Positions 1 to 10,953 of a stretch of 64,000 nt of DNA are shown piece after piece (position 1 is the first letter of the stretch; every line of letters begins with the position of its first letter). The DNA is from Dactylonectria macrodidyma (taxonomy: Eukaryota; Ascomycota; Sordariomycetes; Hypocreales; Nectriaceae). Under the pieces are notes generated by a model that had not been told where the DNA came from, did no database searches, and worked only from the letters and a program-made list of their open reading frames with translations. Both the position numbers and the translations under genes were made by a program. The DNA lies in the NCBI GenBank assembly GCA_020744425.1, contig JAGMUV010000016.1, positions 1,426,001-1,490,000 of the forward strand. Direction: 5' to 3'.

Positions 1-1320
1 GTCATTGCAGCCCTTAGATGCGCTTTCGTGGCCGAGCGTTTCACCCAGTAGACGTTCCCTCTCATGTCGGGGAACGTCTACTGGGTCTGTCCAGGTTTGC
101 GGCCCCACAGCCACTGACTGCACATTGGAATGAGGGCAAGCTTCACCTTCCCCAGCAGACTGCTCTTTTGACGTTTCCTCCCGGCCGCTCTGGTCACTTC
201 TTCGTGCCTGCCCTGCGGTCTCTTGAGATGCGAGAAACTCTTTCGCCTCAATCTTCATTTTCTCCGCCCAGAGCAACTCGGATTTTAGAACGTAACTGTT
301 CATCGACATGTTCTTGTTGAGAGCGGTCATGTTCTCATCGCTCGTCAACCAGTCGAAGCCTTCCTTTAGCTCTTCGTCGAAGTGACTCCACTTTTCCCGA
401 AGTTGTACGGCCAGATCGTGCTCTGTGCTGGCACCGTCTAAATTATGATGCACCAGTAGGCCATACCTGACCAAGAGCAAGTTCCACATCACCAGGCACT
501 CAATCTTGTCCCTTTTAGACCCGGCCACTGGAAATTCGAGATGTATCCGGCCCCCAGACTCCCAGTTTTCAATGTACTGCAAGCGCTCACTGATCTTTCG
601 GCAGCTCACTGTCATCCTTTGAGGTACGCGGGGGACGATTTCGGTCAACTTTTCATTCGGATAAATCTTCATCAAAAAGGACAGAAAGGTCAAGGAACAT
701 TTCCCGTACTCTCCGCTCTTTCCATATTCCAGGATCCTCGAGAGATCAGCATATCCTTCCATAAACAAGGAGGAATATCCGTTGTCGCATAGTCGACTTA
801 GAACGTCCTTTTCGAACTCAACCAACCGCGGCATTTTCGTCTCTCGAGTGTCGCTCTCCACACTTTCAGGCCGCCTTCTCTTTTTGCCTCCATTCAGTTC
901 TTGGTTTTCTTCTTGATCGAGCGAGTTCAGATCGAGCTGAGGTGCGGGCATTTTGAAAGTGAAATTGAACGATGTCGGGAGGGCAGCGCGGTCTTTTTCG
1001 ATCAACTGCCTAGCTCGAGAAAGAGCAGCCTTAAAATCCTCCGCTCCATTCTGAACTTCGTCCAAGTCGTGTAGCTTGCTGTATTGCTCTAAAAACAAAT
1101 GATAGTTGTTTTCGGACAGAGAGTCTAGAGGATCTTTGAGGAGCTTGCGGGACTTGGGCGGCGTACGCGGGAGCTCGTGGCGTAGGATCATATCCAAATA
1201 GTTGTTTTGAAGCGCCTCCTGAAGATCGGTCATATCCCGAATCTTGTTGTACCCAAGTTCAACAAGGAGCTGTCCACGTTGGAATTCCAAAAATTCTGTC
1301 TCTCCGTCTTCCGGCTCCAT
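1..1320 (-). CDS. Hypothetical protein, 3' end beyond window
   Basis: Reading the minus strand from an ATG at 1320 gives an uninterrupted frame of 440 codons to the window edge, so the C-terminus is missing. The product is rich in charged residues and leucine. A basic KKRRRP stretch near residue 148 could be a nuclear localisation signal. I recognise no domain. Several amphipathic leucine-rich segments suggest a helical protein. No splice signal is needed, since the frame stays open throughout. Length, codon use and the absence of stops in 1.3 kb make it a real coding region. Function is unknown, and it is not visibly related to the transposons further along. Confidence 0.7.
   Translation of the reverse strand, partial: MEPEDGETEFLEFQRGQLLVELGYNKIRDMTDLQEALQNNYLDMILRHELPRTPPKSRKLLKDPLDSLSENNYHLFLEQYSKLHDLDEVQNGAEDFKAALSRARQLIEKDRAALPTSFNFTFKMPAPQLDLNSLDQEENQELNGGKKRRRPESVESDTRETKMPRLVEFEKDVLSRLCDNGYSSLFMEGYADLSRILEYGKSGEYGKCSLTFLSFLMKIYPNEKLTEIVPRVPQRMTVSCRKISERLQYIENWESGGRIHLEFPVAGSKRDKIECLVMWNLLLVRYGLLVHHNLDGASTEHDLAVQLREKWSHFDEELKEGFDWLTSDENMTALNKNMSMNSYVLKSELLWAEKMKIEAKEFLASQETAGQARRSDQSGREETSKEQSAGEGEACPHSNVQSVAVGPQTWTDPVDVPRHERERLLGETLGHESASKGCND
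43..86. repeat. 17-bp perfect inverted repeat inside coding sequence
   Basis: Bases 43-59 are the exact reverse complement of 70-86, leaving a 10-nt loop. The hairpin lies in the C-terminal part of the minus-strand reading frame. One arm encodes TDPVDVP and the other ERLLGE. The role is unknown. Confidence 0.8.
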
Positions 1321-3141
1321 GTACACCGATTTCCCGACACTTCATCAAAGCATCCCGCTTTATAGCTGCCCGCTTTATAGATGACATCATTTCCATAAAC
1401 CAGTTCCATCCAGCGCGTAGAGAAATGCCACTACATGCTTCACTCTTGGAAATTCCGTCATTGCTCGTTTCAAAGGACCCTAGCTACTACCTCTGCTCGC
1501 TGCGCCGTGCTGACAGTTCAACAGGTATCACGTCAGAGTCGTTGATTCAGACATTTCCGTTTCCTTCTTCTTTGTCGCTCCGTAGATTTGGCATACTCTT
1601 TCTTGTTTACCTTTTCGATCTTCCGTTCAAAACCCTCCATGTTCGACGCGAGGCCGAGCAAATCCATGATCACGTAATCTAAATTTGTCCAGTTACATCA
1701 AGATCGCTCATAGAAGATTTTACTGCGACTTACGTAATATCAGCATCTATGCGTCACGTCTGACGCTCCGGATAGTCAGCAATAACCCTGGCGAGGGAGC
1801 AAGAGAGTATATCTTTGGCAGCTACTCTTTGCACTGACCGACTCTGCATGAAGCAGGTCAGTATCCAATCTCGGTTTCTCTTCGTTATTTTCGCGCTAGG
1901 AGCCCTCCAACTCCTCGAAGGCCTCTTTCGAAAGCTGGTCGCACTCCTACGAATCGTCTTAGTTTTGCTCTCACTGTGGCTGGTTGGGCAGTCCAACTCT
2001 AACGGTATGATGAGCACCAATGGCACTAGTTTCGAGTGGGCCCGACGAAATGCAAAGGGAAAGGTTAAGGAATTCCTCGCCAGCAGGGTGACTCGACTGG
2101 TCATCAACTGGCTGCTGTCTTACTCGAGAAAAGACGAAGCGGAGAACAAGGAGGAACAGGATGGCCGAGCTAGACCAGGCGAGGCGCGAGGTGTAGCCAT
2201 TCTCGCCTCGAGTCGGAACGCAGCGTAGGCGTGAATGGGTGCGAGAGCACACTCGGGTTCGGACTTCGGAACGGACGCCTTCATTCAAATTGTTGTATAG
2301 CTAGCTGCACCTGTTGAGTTAGACCATGCTGGAACACCCAGGCGCATGGTGGCCATTCAGGACCGCATCGGGGAGGACTCGCCGAGCCCTCGCTGGGCTA
2401 GACCATATTAGGAAGCTAGGAAAAGCTACTTAGACCTCCCTGACCTCAAGGGACGGGAGCCTGAACAGAAGATACACAAGACACACACATGTTACGAGGT
2501 CATCAGAGTGGTCACCTAAGCTATCCAACAGCCTCACTCGGCAGCGTGCTTGTGTCTCGAGACGACGCACGGACAGAAGGACACGCAAGGGCCCATGAGC
2601 AAAGCCGCCCCCCCGGAATCAACGCGTGATGATTTGTCGAGAAAGAAAGAGGCTTCGTGCTAGTCGAGTTAGTTTCTGCCACGTCGCCCTGTTGGAGTGG
2701 GCAACTGGGATAAGAAGGGAGCGCTCCAGGTGCAAATCCTCCTACTCCTGTACCCCCCCTGGTCCCCAAAGCTGCACCACGCTTCCTCGCACCACCTAAG
2801 GGCATCGTTTTGTGAAAAGAGCAGTGTACCGACGCAGGGACCTTCACGCCCAGTGGATAACCCCGCCCTCTTGAGAGTAAAATTGAGTCATGAAAAACAA
2901 TGATGAGCAAAAGAGCAGACAACCACACGTAAAGGATATGCAGGCACCCTAAAATAGAAAGGAAACATAAACGGAAAACGAAAAGAGTCATAGTTCACAG
3001 CCTGAATGTTCATGTACCTTGTCAACGCAGTGTGGCTAACACGGCTTTGGATGAAGCCTGAGCCCACCAATTACGGACGCGAGTGACGCGAAACATCCAA
3101 CACTCGACGCGCAAGATCGCCTGAACTGTGTCCTGCAAGTA
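1321..3141. other. Intergenic, no convincing gene
   Basis: Short frames exist on both strands. The longest plus-strand one (1815-2228) has a leucine-rich hydrophobic stretch, but it overlaps equally long minus frames and matches no family I know. Minus-strand frames at 2521-3070 are low in quality. I see nothing I can name. Confidence 0.5.
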
Positions 3142-3440
3142 CTAAGGGGGTCTCGCCATTTCATTACATCTCAACCCCCCGTGAGGGACGAACGGGGGGG
3201 CGACTGATCAAGCAAAAAGTCGTTGACTCGACAAATACCTAAAAAGTATACGTATGCCTTAGTAAATTCATGTACCTTCTCCATAAAAAAAATCCAGGGA
3301 CTTACTAAGAAAAATACCCCGCAAAACTACATTGCGTAGATTGAATTTTTGGTGTAAGTTAATGTACCTAAATTTGTCGAGTCAACGACTTTTTGCTTGG
3401 TCAGTCGCCCCCCCGTGAGGGACGAACGAGACCCCCCTAG
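3142..3440. mobile_element. Nested inverted-repeat element (MITE-like)
   Basis: The inner terminal inverted repeats are 3194-3236 and 3372-3414: 43 bp with one mismatch, starting with a run of seven G and ending in ACAAAT. They enclose an AT-rich core with no reading frame. Each inner arm is preceded or followed by a 20-bp direct repeat (3175-3194 and 3409-3428, core GTGAGGGACGAAC). Outside these, 3142-3155 and 3427-3440 form a second, outer inverted repeat of 14 bp with one mismatch (core GGGGGTCTCG). The structure reads as one small element inserted in the loop or stem of another, or as a single element with compound ends. No transposase is present. The superfamily is not assignable. Confidence 0.65.
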
Positions 3441-3940
3441 TAGTAGGACAGCATTCCTCGTTAGCCGGTCTTGTCATAACACTGGTTGCCTTGCGTCGGG
3501 GCAACGCGACTCGAGGTGTGTTTATTGACTATGGTGTGGCGAGCGCTCTAGTAGCGCGAGTTGCCTTCACCGAAATGCGGCTCGCCTCACTTGATGGGCG
3601 TCTTGGGGTCTGTGTTGAGCGCCTTGTCAGTTAGTTTCCTTACCCGTTTGCCGTGCCTGGTTGCTTCCTTGTTCGCACCTGTCTGTGTACGTTGGGGTGT
3701 TTCTCTTATATACTCAGCTTGCTTTACTCACACGCCTCGATTTGCGATGTCTGCCAGGTCCCAATTGTACTTGGCTGACCTTACGTTGAGAATCCCGGAA
3801 AAGAAGCTTTCGTATCTCCTTTCCAACTTGAGTTTTAATTTTTTTTTCGCTATACTTAGTTTAGGATTTGTTTTGCCCTAGGCTGTCAGAAGACTCTGCT
3901 TTTTCGATCACTACAAGCTTCGCGCCCTAAAGCTCTCACC
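3441..3940. other. Intergenic
   Basis: No convincing gene. It contains the likely promoter of the plus-strand gene that starts at 3941. Confidence 0.5.
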
Positions 3941-4670
3941 ATGGGAGGCGGTCCAGCAGTTGTTGCTGAGGCACCGCCGGACCCGGGGCCTGAAGACCAC
4001 GCCGACCATGCCAATTCTACTGACGATACTACTGTGTCCGAAGATGCCCATGCTGCGCTGCCAAAGGAAACCACTGGCTTGGTATGGAGCAAAAAGTCTG
4101 CTGGAAGGTATTTGCTGGCCTATTTCCTGCTATCTCATTGCCTTGAGTCTACTAGAATTCGCTAACCCCAACTCGAGCCATGGGGCCACTCCTGACACAG
4201 AAAAGTGCGATAAAGCATCACTCCAATCCTCCCAATCCGGCGACGATGTTGCCAAGGACAATAACAGCCCCGAGTACAACGAGACGGGTGACAAGGAAGA
4301 CCGAAATACCGAAAACAACATTTGCTGTTGTTGGCCGGAGGAAGTCAAAGTAGTGGAGTTGTCTAGCGTTGTTGGCGAGCCGCCCATGGAGGCTGCCAGA
4401 GATGTCGGCGCCACCACCACCACCACTCACGATGCCGGTGCAACGGACGAGCCCTCCAACTCAGCCGCGAACCTACCGGAACCTTGCGGCGGTGTTACCC
4501 AGCTGACCCACGCCGCAGTCGCCGCAGTGCAGAAATGGCCGTGCAAGTCAACCGAGGCCCAGGGCGAGGATGGGGACGGGGACGGGAAAAAAGAAGCGGG
4601 TGACGAAGATGATGAAAATTCGGACGGCTGGACGGAATTAGGCAGGCTCCCTGATTTATTACGTGAGTAG
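3941..4670 (+). CDS. Hypothetical acidic protein, two exons
   Basis: Model: exon 1 3941-4107, intron 4108-4177 (GTATTT donor, GCTAAC branch, CGAG acceptor), exon 2 4178-4670, giving 219 residues. The start ATG has a strong context (CACCATGG). Splicing moves the short first frame into the second in phase 2 and removes a hydrophobic stretch that would otherwise be read. The product is rich in Asp, Glu, Ser, Thr and Asn, with a cluster of three cysteines followed by Trp (CCCWP) and an acidic tail near GDGDG and DEDDENSDG. It is probably disordered. A second perfect donor (GTGAGT, 4662) overlaps the last codons, so a further exon is possible. The 3' end overlaps a decayed minus-strand frame. I recognise no family. 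Confidence 0.45.
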
Positions 4671-5743
4671 GTTGGTGGGCTTCGAAAAAAGGCTGCACAA
4701 TCTGTCGTCTCGAAGTTCTTCTGGGATTGATCGACTTTTCCCACTGATGAAGCTTGAAAATCAATTCTTCTTTCGTAAGAGACTCCAAACCGTCGGAAGA
4801 CCCCTGCCCCACACCGGTGGTGGCGCCCACGCGAGACTGAAAGCCTGAAGTGTTAGGAGACAGATTAACCATACGGTAGCTTGCCTTGGTCCCAAACAAT
4901 TCTGCCTTTTGTATGCTGTCCAGTTGGCTTAAATTGATAAGCGAATGAAACACAATTTTGCTCAACGCTTCGTCCACATCATGACATCGCAAAAAACTGA
5001 GCAGGACTTGTACCGTTTCTCTTAGATGGTGGCGCAGTATAACAGCAAGTCCTTGATCGAATTTAATCCCTGAGGCATTACCTACCGGTACGATGCCAAA
5101 GATACCCTTGATATTGGAGTTTTGTAGGAAGAGTTCATTAATTATGTAGGGGACCGCCCGTTTCCTCTGCGTTTTGCATGAAGGACCGAGGAATCAAGTC
5201 TTCTACCGGCTCTTGCTCGGTTCGGGACGGTACCGGTAGCTTGAACCCCAACTTATGTTTGCAGAATGCTGAGGCGATATCATCCACCTCATAGTCGAAA
5301 AGCAACTGTAAGGCCCTAACCCTTGCTACTATGGGGATTTCGTGTTCAGTGCATTGTAGTACCGGTATGTCAAGGGCGAGATATGCAAGAAAAGCTTGTC
5401 GGGAACTAATTGAAGCATTGTTCTATTGATAGGGACGCTTAAGGTTATAGGTATCTATGCCGGCATCTTAATACATCTTATGTGTCTGGATCTTTTCCTG
5501 GATACGAGCTCGAGCTGCGTTAGAGTGATTGAGAGCTTCGAGCATATCTGCGTAGAGGACGTAATACTCCCTAAGGAAATCCAGGCGCTGAACTTGAGCT
5601 TCCTTCTTTGTTATGCAGCCAGGTGGTGGTCTCCAACGAGGATCATCCCAAAGATTACGTGTATCGAAAAGTTTGTCAAAAGATTCGAGAAAGGAGGGGG
5701 AGCCTGAGTCTGAATGGACTGTATCGGTTCCATAATGACTCAT
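4495..5743 (-). pseudogene. Degenerate hypothetical gene, minus strand
   Basis: A real-looking N-terminal frame starts at the ATG at 5743 (MSHYGTDTVHS) and runs about 91 codons. A second frame continues in coherent sequence from about 5422 (NNASISSRQAFL) to about 5150. A third takes over from about 5165 after a one-base shift (RKRAVPYIINELF) and continues to about 4680, where sequence quality drops into an antisense-like Arg/Pro tail. No canonical phase-matching donor joins the first two pieces, and the second junction looks like a frameshift. I therefore read it as a decaying gene of roughly 330 residues. It is helical, Leu-rich and unrecognised. An assembly error or unusual splicing could also explain the breaks. 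Confidence 0.45.
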
Positions 5744-8688
5744 TTTCGTGGTGATAATATCTTGACCGCTTGGAATAGAACGATAATAATAAGTAAGGTG
5801 TTCCTTTGGGTATACAGGTGGACTCTGCTGCCGGGGAGGTTTGGCTTATTGTCGCCCGTGACGTGACGAAAGGCATGCTTGAGCCCGTCCCATCACCTCT
5901 TCCAGGGCGAGGCGACATGCCGCGTAGGGTGCTCCGGATCCTAGAGAGCATGCCTTGTAGATTGCAACATGGTTCAGTCATGCAGAACTAGACGTTGAGG
6001 AGTCGGGCATGCCGGGCGTGTTCTTCTTGTCAGGTCCTAGCTCGACGTCTCTCATTCGTCTGACAACAGTGCCAAATTCGCGGCGGCGGACAGAGGAAAT
6101 TGCCACTTAACTACAACACCATCTATCCATTAAAGTGCACCAAATTGAGATATATAAATATTTATATCTGTAGCTACATGATGTTTTATTATTATTCAAA
6201 TTGACCCCAATCTTTGCTATTGCATTGTATTGTTGACGTTGCAGGTGGCGGTTACACACGCGACATAGTTACGGGTAATGTTTCCACCTCTCCAATGGAG
6301 AGGTGGGGGCGTTGCTCAACCCCCCAATGGAGCCCTTAACTTCGGCCTTAACAATAGGGGCAACCTTGAATTTCTACCTCGGGCTCACCTTCTCTGTTAC
6401 GAGAAAGGCAACAACAAGTGTCTTCCAAGAGAAAGAGGAAATAAAGCGTGCAGCAGATTGTTTCCTCAAACAACAGGACAAGAAGATGGTAGCTGCATAT
6501 GTTCATTGGCAATCCTTAATTGCGAACCTAATTTCAAAAATCTTTTTGAGAAAGGATCACCTTCTGAAAATCTTATTTTAGTCCAAGATACAGTCCGGTG
6601 ATATTCAGCGTCGGTTTGTACTCTTTAAATTATTTTCTTCTCGTAGACATTTTTAGCTCTTAGCGCTGGCTGTTGACAGGTCACTTTTCCCTGTGACAAT
6701 GTCACAATGCCCTGACTGATGTAAAATCCATTTTCTACCATTTTGTACGTATGCCATTTGCATCAAGAACATCTTGGCAGCCCTCTTTCATTAGTAGGTG
6801 ACATTGAATCTGGCGGCCGTGTCAAGGTCGCATACATTTGAGGGAAGGCGAGATGTTGATGGCTTCCTTATCGCCCGTAGCTGGCTGGTCTGTTCTAGGC
6901 ATGAGCGCAAACTGGTTGCCGTCATGTTCACTGCATGCTCGATGTCGCGATGTGGGAGCCCAGAGTTGGCTCCTCTCAGCCCCCATACGCGCTCGGCTCT
7001 GCAGGGTCTGTCCGACTCGGAACCAGTAAAACCTCATACTGATAAAGCGAAAAGGTTGCAGGTTATGTTAAAAAGGTCCAAGTTACATGTGTCTGTGAGG
7101 AGCACAGCTCATTACATAGTATCCACATCTCTGCCACCAGCAGATCGGACCATCTTAGTCATACAGTCTCAATATTCCTCAGCTCGTATGTAAAACGCAT
7201 GAGAACTAAATAGCTGTAGCTTACACTAGTAGAATCCTTCACACACAAGTGCATGACAAATTTGTAGAGAACCATCAGGAGGCAAAGCGCTGGCTAGCCA
7301 ATAAAGCTACGCGCCACGGCGGGGTTCCGAGTCAGTTGGCCCTGGTTGATTTACGAGGCCTAAGCTTGTGAATCCCGAGCCTTGGAGGTTGGGATTGCCA
7401 GTGTCAAATAGTTTCAAACAGCCGTCTTCCATGTGCCTAGCTAGCCCATCAGTATCAGGTCATGTGTGTATCAAATAAGGAACGAACGGCCGTAGGCCAT
7501 GAATCAATGATTCGGAAAAAATAGGCCAAGAAAACCATCAAACAAAGAATTGATAACCTCTATTAGCGCCCCTACTGCGCCTATCTATGTGACCCAGACC
7601 TAGTTTAGCTCCGAGGGTGAGAAGGCTTAAGAAACAGCCATCCACCAGGGTACTTGCCACGCCTTGGTAAGGTAGGTGGGTTGATGACCGCATCTGGCGC
7701 TATATATATCTGGAATTGAGCCAGAGCAACTGACTCGGGCGACATTGCATGGTAGACTATGTTATTCTATTGCCGGCATTCACATTTACTTGGCACGTCC
7801 CCGGAAGGCTCTAACGTAAACACCTCACCGCCCCTTGGTGCTTCTCCAAGGATATTACTCCAATACTTAGGAGCCAGACTCGCCAACACCCGAGGATGAG
7901 ACTGCGACTGAGTATATGTCAGGGCTGGTTACACACAAGGGAGTGAAGAGGGCAGACATGCTGCGAGATAGCAGCTAGCTAGTAGGAATGATTATTGATC
8001 TCTGACCCCCCCTTTGCCTTCTTCCTCTAGTAGCTCTTCTTATAGCCAGGTCTAGTATCCCTTCTTCCAATACCCTAGCTAGCTAGCTGTAGCTTAGCTG
8101 CTTAGGTCTAGCTAGTTTGATTGGTCTTCGTAATCCTGAGACTCCGGCCCGGCCGGGTCTCTCGTAACCCGGTCGGAGCTCTCGGATCCGGCCGGTTGCG
8201 CTTAGCCCGTGTTCCATAACTCCCTCAGCCACTTGCTAGCTGAAAGCTAGCTGTGGCAAACCTGCGACGTAGCTGCGACCTTGTGGCTGTTAGGCGCGGC
8301 CGCCACTGTGTGACAGTGGATTTCTGCAGTTAGTGCCCCATAGACCCTTCTCGTGGCTTTTGGCCTCTGACAGTATACCACATCACTTACTCATCAACTG
8401 CCGATCAACAAGACCTTACCCGTAGCAATAGCAACATGATGATGAGAATGCTCACTAACTGCGTCTCATTAGTATTGCTTTTCCATCATGGATGGTTTAG
8501 TCTCACATTGTTGGCTAACATGCTGCCTAGATGCCTTCTCCTTGGAGGAGCCATGACTAAGTTATCGATAGATTGAGGCTTACATATAACAATACTGAAG
8601 CATAGTATCCGTATCCCCCACCAGTGGGCAAGATTCCACGAGACATGCGCTAAGGTTAACTGAAGTATTGTGGCCCCTGGCATGTGCT
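5744..8688. other. Gene-free stretch
   Basis: Nearly 3 kb without a convincing coding region. Frames at 6303-6581 and 6798-7193 are short and resemble no family. Local features are an A/T-rich stretch near 6140-6240, CTAG-rich simple sequence at 8075-8120 and a GC-rich partly palindromic patch (CCGGCCCGGCCGGG) near 8145. Confidence 0.5.
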
Positions 8689-9826
8689 TCAGCTTGAGGA
8701 GATGGCACCGTCGATACCCCAGAAAGGCTCAGCGTTGAAAGTGGCCGCTTCCTGAGGCTTCCAGGGGGTGTCGAAGGCGGAGAATAGAACGATGTCACCG
8801 AGGCTGTTGGCAAAGGCCTTGCGAATCGATGCTAGAGCGGCCTTTTGCTCACTAGCACCAGGGACGGCCAGGCCGTTGGTCATGCCTTTGTTAGGCCAGC
8901 CGGACTCAGTGACCATGAACTTCTTCACATCGCCCGAGACGGCAGCCTTGACTCGAGAGACGGTGCGAGTGAGCCAGAAGCCGGCCTGATCCGCAGTTAC
9001 GGTACTATCAAAGAAGGCGTGGGCGTTAAATGCGCAGTAATCCGACTGCTCACACAGCTCCGGATGGGCGATGACAGCAACGAAAGTATCAACGGTAACA
9101 ACGGGGCCATGATATCCCGCGTCTCGGAGGATGTTGCGAGCCTGCTTGACAGCTGTAGTAACCTTCTCAGAGCTAGCTGTACCGCTATTGACGACTTCGT
9201 TGCCGACGCTGATGGTATAGACCATTTCCCAGTCGCCGTCCATGCCATCAATGATTTTCTTGGCCTCGTCGGACACAGCGTCGACGTCCCAGATTCCGAG
9301 TAACAGCTTGAAGTCCATGCCAGTGGCGGCGCTATGGGCGAGGGCAACCTGATCGCAATCAGTGCCGTACATGCGGATGATTGAGTAGGTGCCGTTAAGT
9401 TTAACGAAGTCGTCCTCGATCTGAGCCTCCGTCTTGCAGCCACCCTTGGCTGTATAGGGGGCGTATGACACACCAGGGAGGCCAGAGGCCATTTCATTGG
9501 ATACGGTGTCGAGATAATCGTTGGAACCGAGTTGGGCAGTCGCCTCGACGACGTAGCGGGTGACGGTCGAGACCGTGTACATAGTCGTGGTGGACGCCCT
9601 TAGGTAATAGTCAGCTTGTCGATTCTTGATCGATAGGATAACTAGTGGACAACATACTCTTCCCTCTGTTCAAATTCCTTGACTGGAGAGTTACTATTAG
9701 CTTTAATATTCTCACGCCGATTTGTGCAGCATCTTCCCGCTCACCAGTAGGGACAGCTACGCTAAGGGCAGCTAAGCCGAGAGCCGAAACAATCATCTTC
9801 CGAAGCACCATGTTAATATTGGACAT
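8689..9826 (-). CDS. Secreted GH17 beta-1,3-glucanase / glucanosyltransferase-like
   Basis: Three-exon model: exon 1 9826-9745 (ATG at 9826 or 9811), intron with GTGAGC donor, GCTAAT branch and CAG acceptor; exon 2 9682-9658; intron with GTATGT donor, GCTGAC branch and TAAG acceptor; exon 3 9598-8689. Phases match, giving 333 residues from the 9811 start. The first exon encodes a signal peptide (MVLRKMIVSALGLAALSVAVP). The rest is a glycoside hydrolase family 17 fold. The acid/base glutamate is in SVGNEV (about residue 165) and the nucleophile in VTESGWP (about 262). Family members cleave or transfer beta-1,3-glucan in the fungal wall. Length and both catalytic residues are normal, so it looks functional. 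It resembles the Scw4/Scw11/Mp65 group more than plant glucanases. Confidence 0.88.
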
Positions 9827-9886
9827 CTATCGATGTCTATTTGCGACACAGTTTCGGAGAGTTTATAGTGAGTACAAAGGCAAAAG

Positions 9887-9970
9887 GTAAGGGTGGGGAA
9901 AAGGAGAAGGAGAAGAAGAAGGAGAAGAAGGAGAAGAAGAGGACGATGGTAGTGAGAAGGAGAAAACAAG
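9887..9970 (-). promoter_or_regulatory. Pyrimidine-rich promoter tract of the GH17 gene
   Basis: On the coding (minus) strand, the 60-145 bases upstream of the start are an almost pure C/T run (plus strand GGAGAAG repeats). CT-rich tracts just upstream of the start are common in strongly expressed fungal genes. The regulatory role is inferred. Confidence 0.35.
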
Positions 9971-10340
9971 GGAGGCTTTAAAGGAGAAAGATCAGACAAG
10001 GCGATCGAATTTCTCGACACTCATGTTTACTCCTGCCAAGGGCTCCCCAGGCCTCCTCGAGCTCCCCCGCCTCCTCAGCCACGTTCTCTGGGTAGACTCT
10101 GAAGGAAGGAAAGCAGTAGAGGATCAGAGCTGGATCTTCCAAAAATGACGTCTCGATACCCCCACCCCCCCCTTCCCCTGGACCTATACAAAGGGCAGGA
10201 ATGAGAGACATTGGGTGTTGGAATGGGTAGCAAAGCATTTATTCTTGGCCGCACATTTGTCAGTGTAGCTGGTGCCATGGTCTCCCAGCAGCGACCCTTA
10301 CCCCGATCCAGGTAGGCCCCACCACCAGCCTCCGGTGCGC

Positions 10341-10829
10341 GGAGATCAGGTCGCCCCGTGTCAGATTCCAGCGCCTACTCCATCCGACGCAGCGCTGCTA
10401 TCAATTCAATTCAAGTAATAAAAAAGTAAAAAACCCTGTATTTTAATTGGATAACTTGAATTGAATTGGGTAACCAATTCAAGTTCTCCAATCAGATAGC
10501 CGCTTTTTTTGCTTTTGTGTTACTTGAATTGAATTGATAGCAGCGCTGAATCCGACGTGGGCAGCGTCGTGCTGGCAGCGCGGTTGAAGGAGGTCTCCGC
10601 AGCGAAGACGTCCAGTGCAGCATTGCAGGGCCAACACGTCCACCAGTCCCAGCTCGATGCCAGCTTGGAGTGCCTGAACGAGCGCGACAGGATGATTGTG
10701 GTGTGGAGGAAGCGGGGAGTACCTTGGGATCAGATACTTGGAGAATATGAGAAGCGTTACAAGCCCGTCACGGTGGATGCTTTGAGGATGCGGCTGAGTC
10801 GGCTGAAGAACAAGCACGGCGCCGTCTAG
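10341..10829 (+). pseudogene. Small helix-turn-helix-like gene split by a MITE
   Basis: The frame 10558-10829 encodes about 90 residues, ending in a basic, helical segment (LNERDRMIVVWRKRG, then LRMRLSRLKNK near the stop at 10829). It resembles the small DNA-binding helix-turn-helix domains of fungal hypothetical proteins. It has no good ATG: the frame opens at the right edge of a MITE (10390-10549). Reading directly from the left flank across one copy of the duplicated target keeps the same frame open back to about 10341. An ATG with a following GTAGGC donor lies at 10277. The MITE therefore probably landed in the 5' part of this gene. The function is a guess from composition only. Confidence 0.45.
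10390..10549. mobile_element. hAT-type MITE, about 160 bp
   Basis: Perfect 29-bp terminal inverted repeats lie at 10390-10418 and 10520-10548, beginning CAGCGCTG as in many hAT elements. The flanking 8-bp direct repeat ATCCGACG (10382-10389 and 10550-10557) is the target-site duplication expected for hAT. The core has no reading frame but contains a second, internal inverted repeat of TTGAATTG units. Confidence 0.85.
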
Positions 10830-10953
10830 GCGCACAGGTCCGTACAGTCACAGGCCCGTACCCTTAGTCAGCAACACCCACTGTAATATTTCTGCTTCAC
10901 CACTGACCGCCTGTAACCCCTCCATCACAACTATCATCACTGCAATCAACAAA

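Noticed and set aside
1815..2228. 137-codon plus frame with a hydrophobic stretch
   Set aside because: Overlaps equally long frames on the other strand and matches no family; not enough to call a gene.
4130..4744. Minus frames opposite the acidic gene
   Set aside because: Antisense of the two-exon plus model, with low-complexity Ser/Thr/Pro runs.
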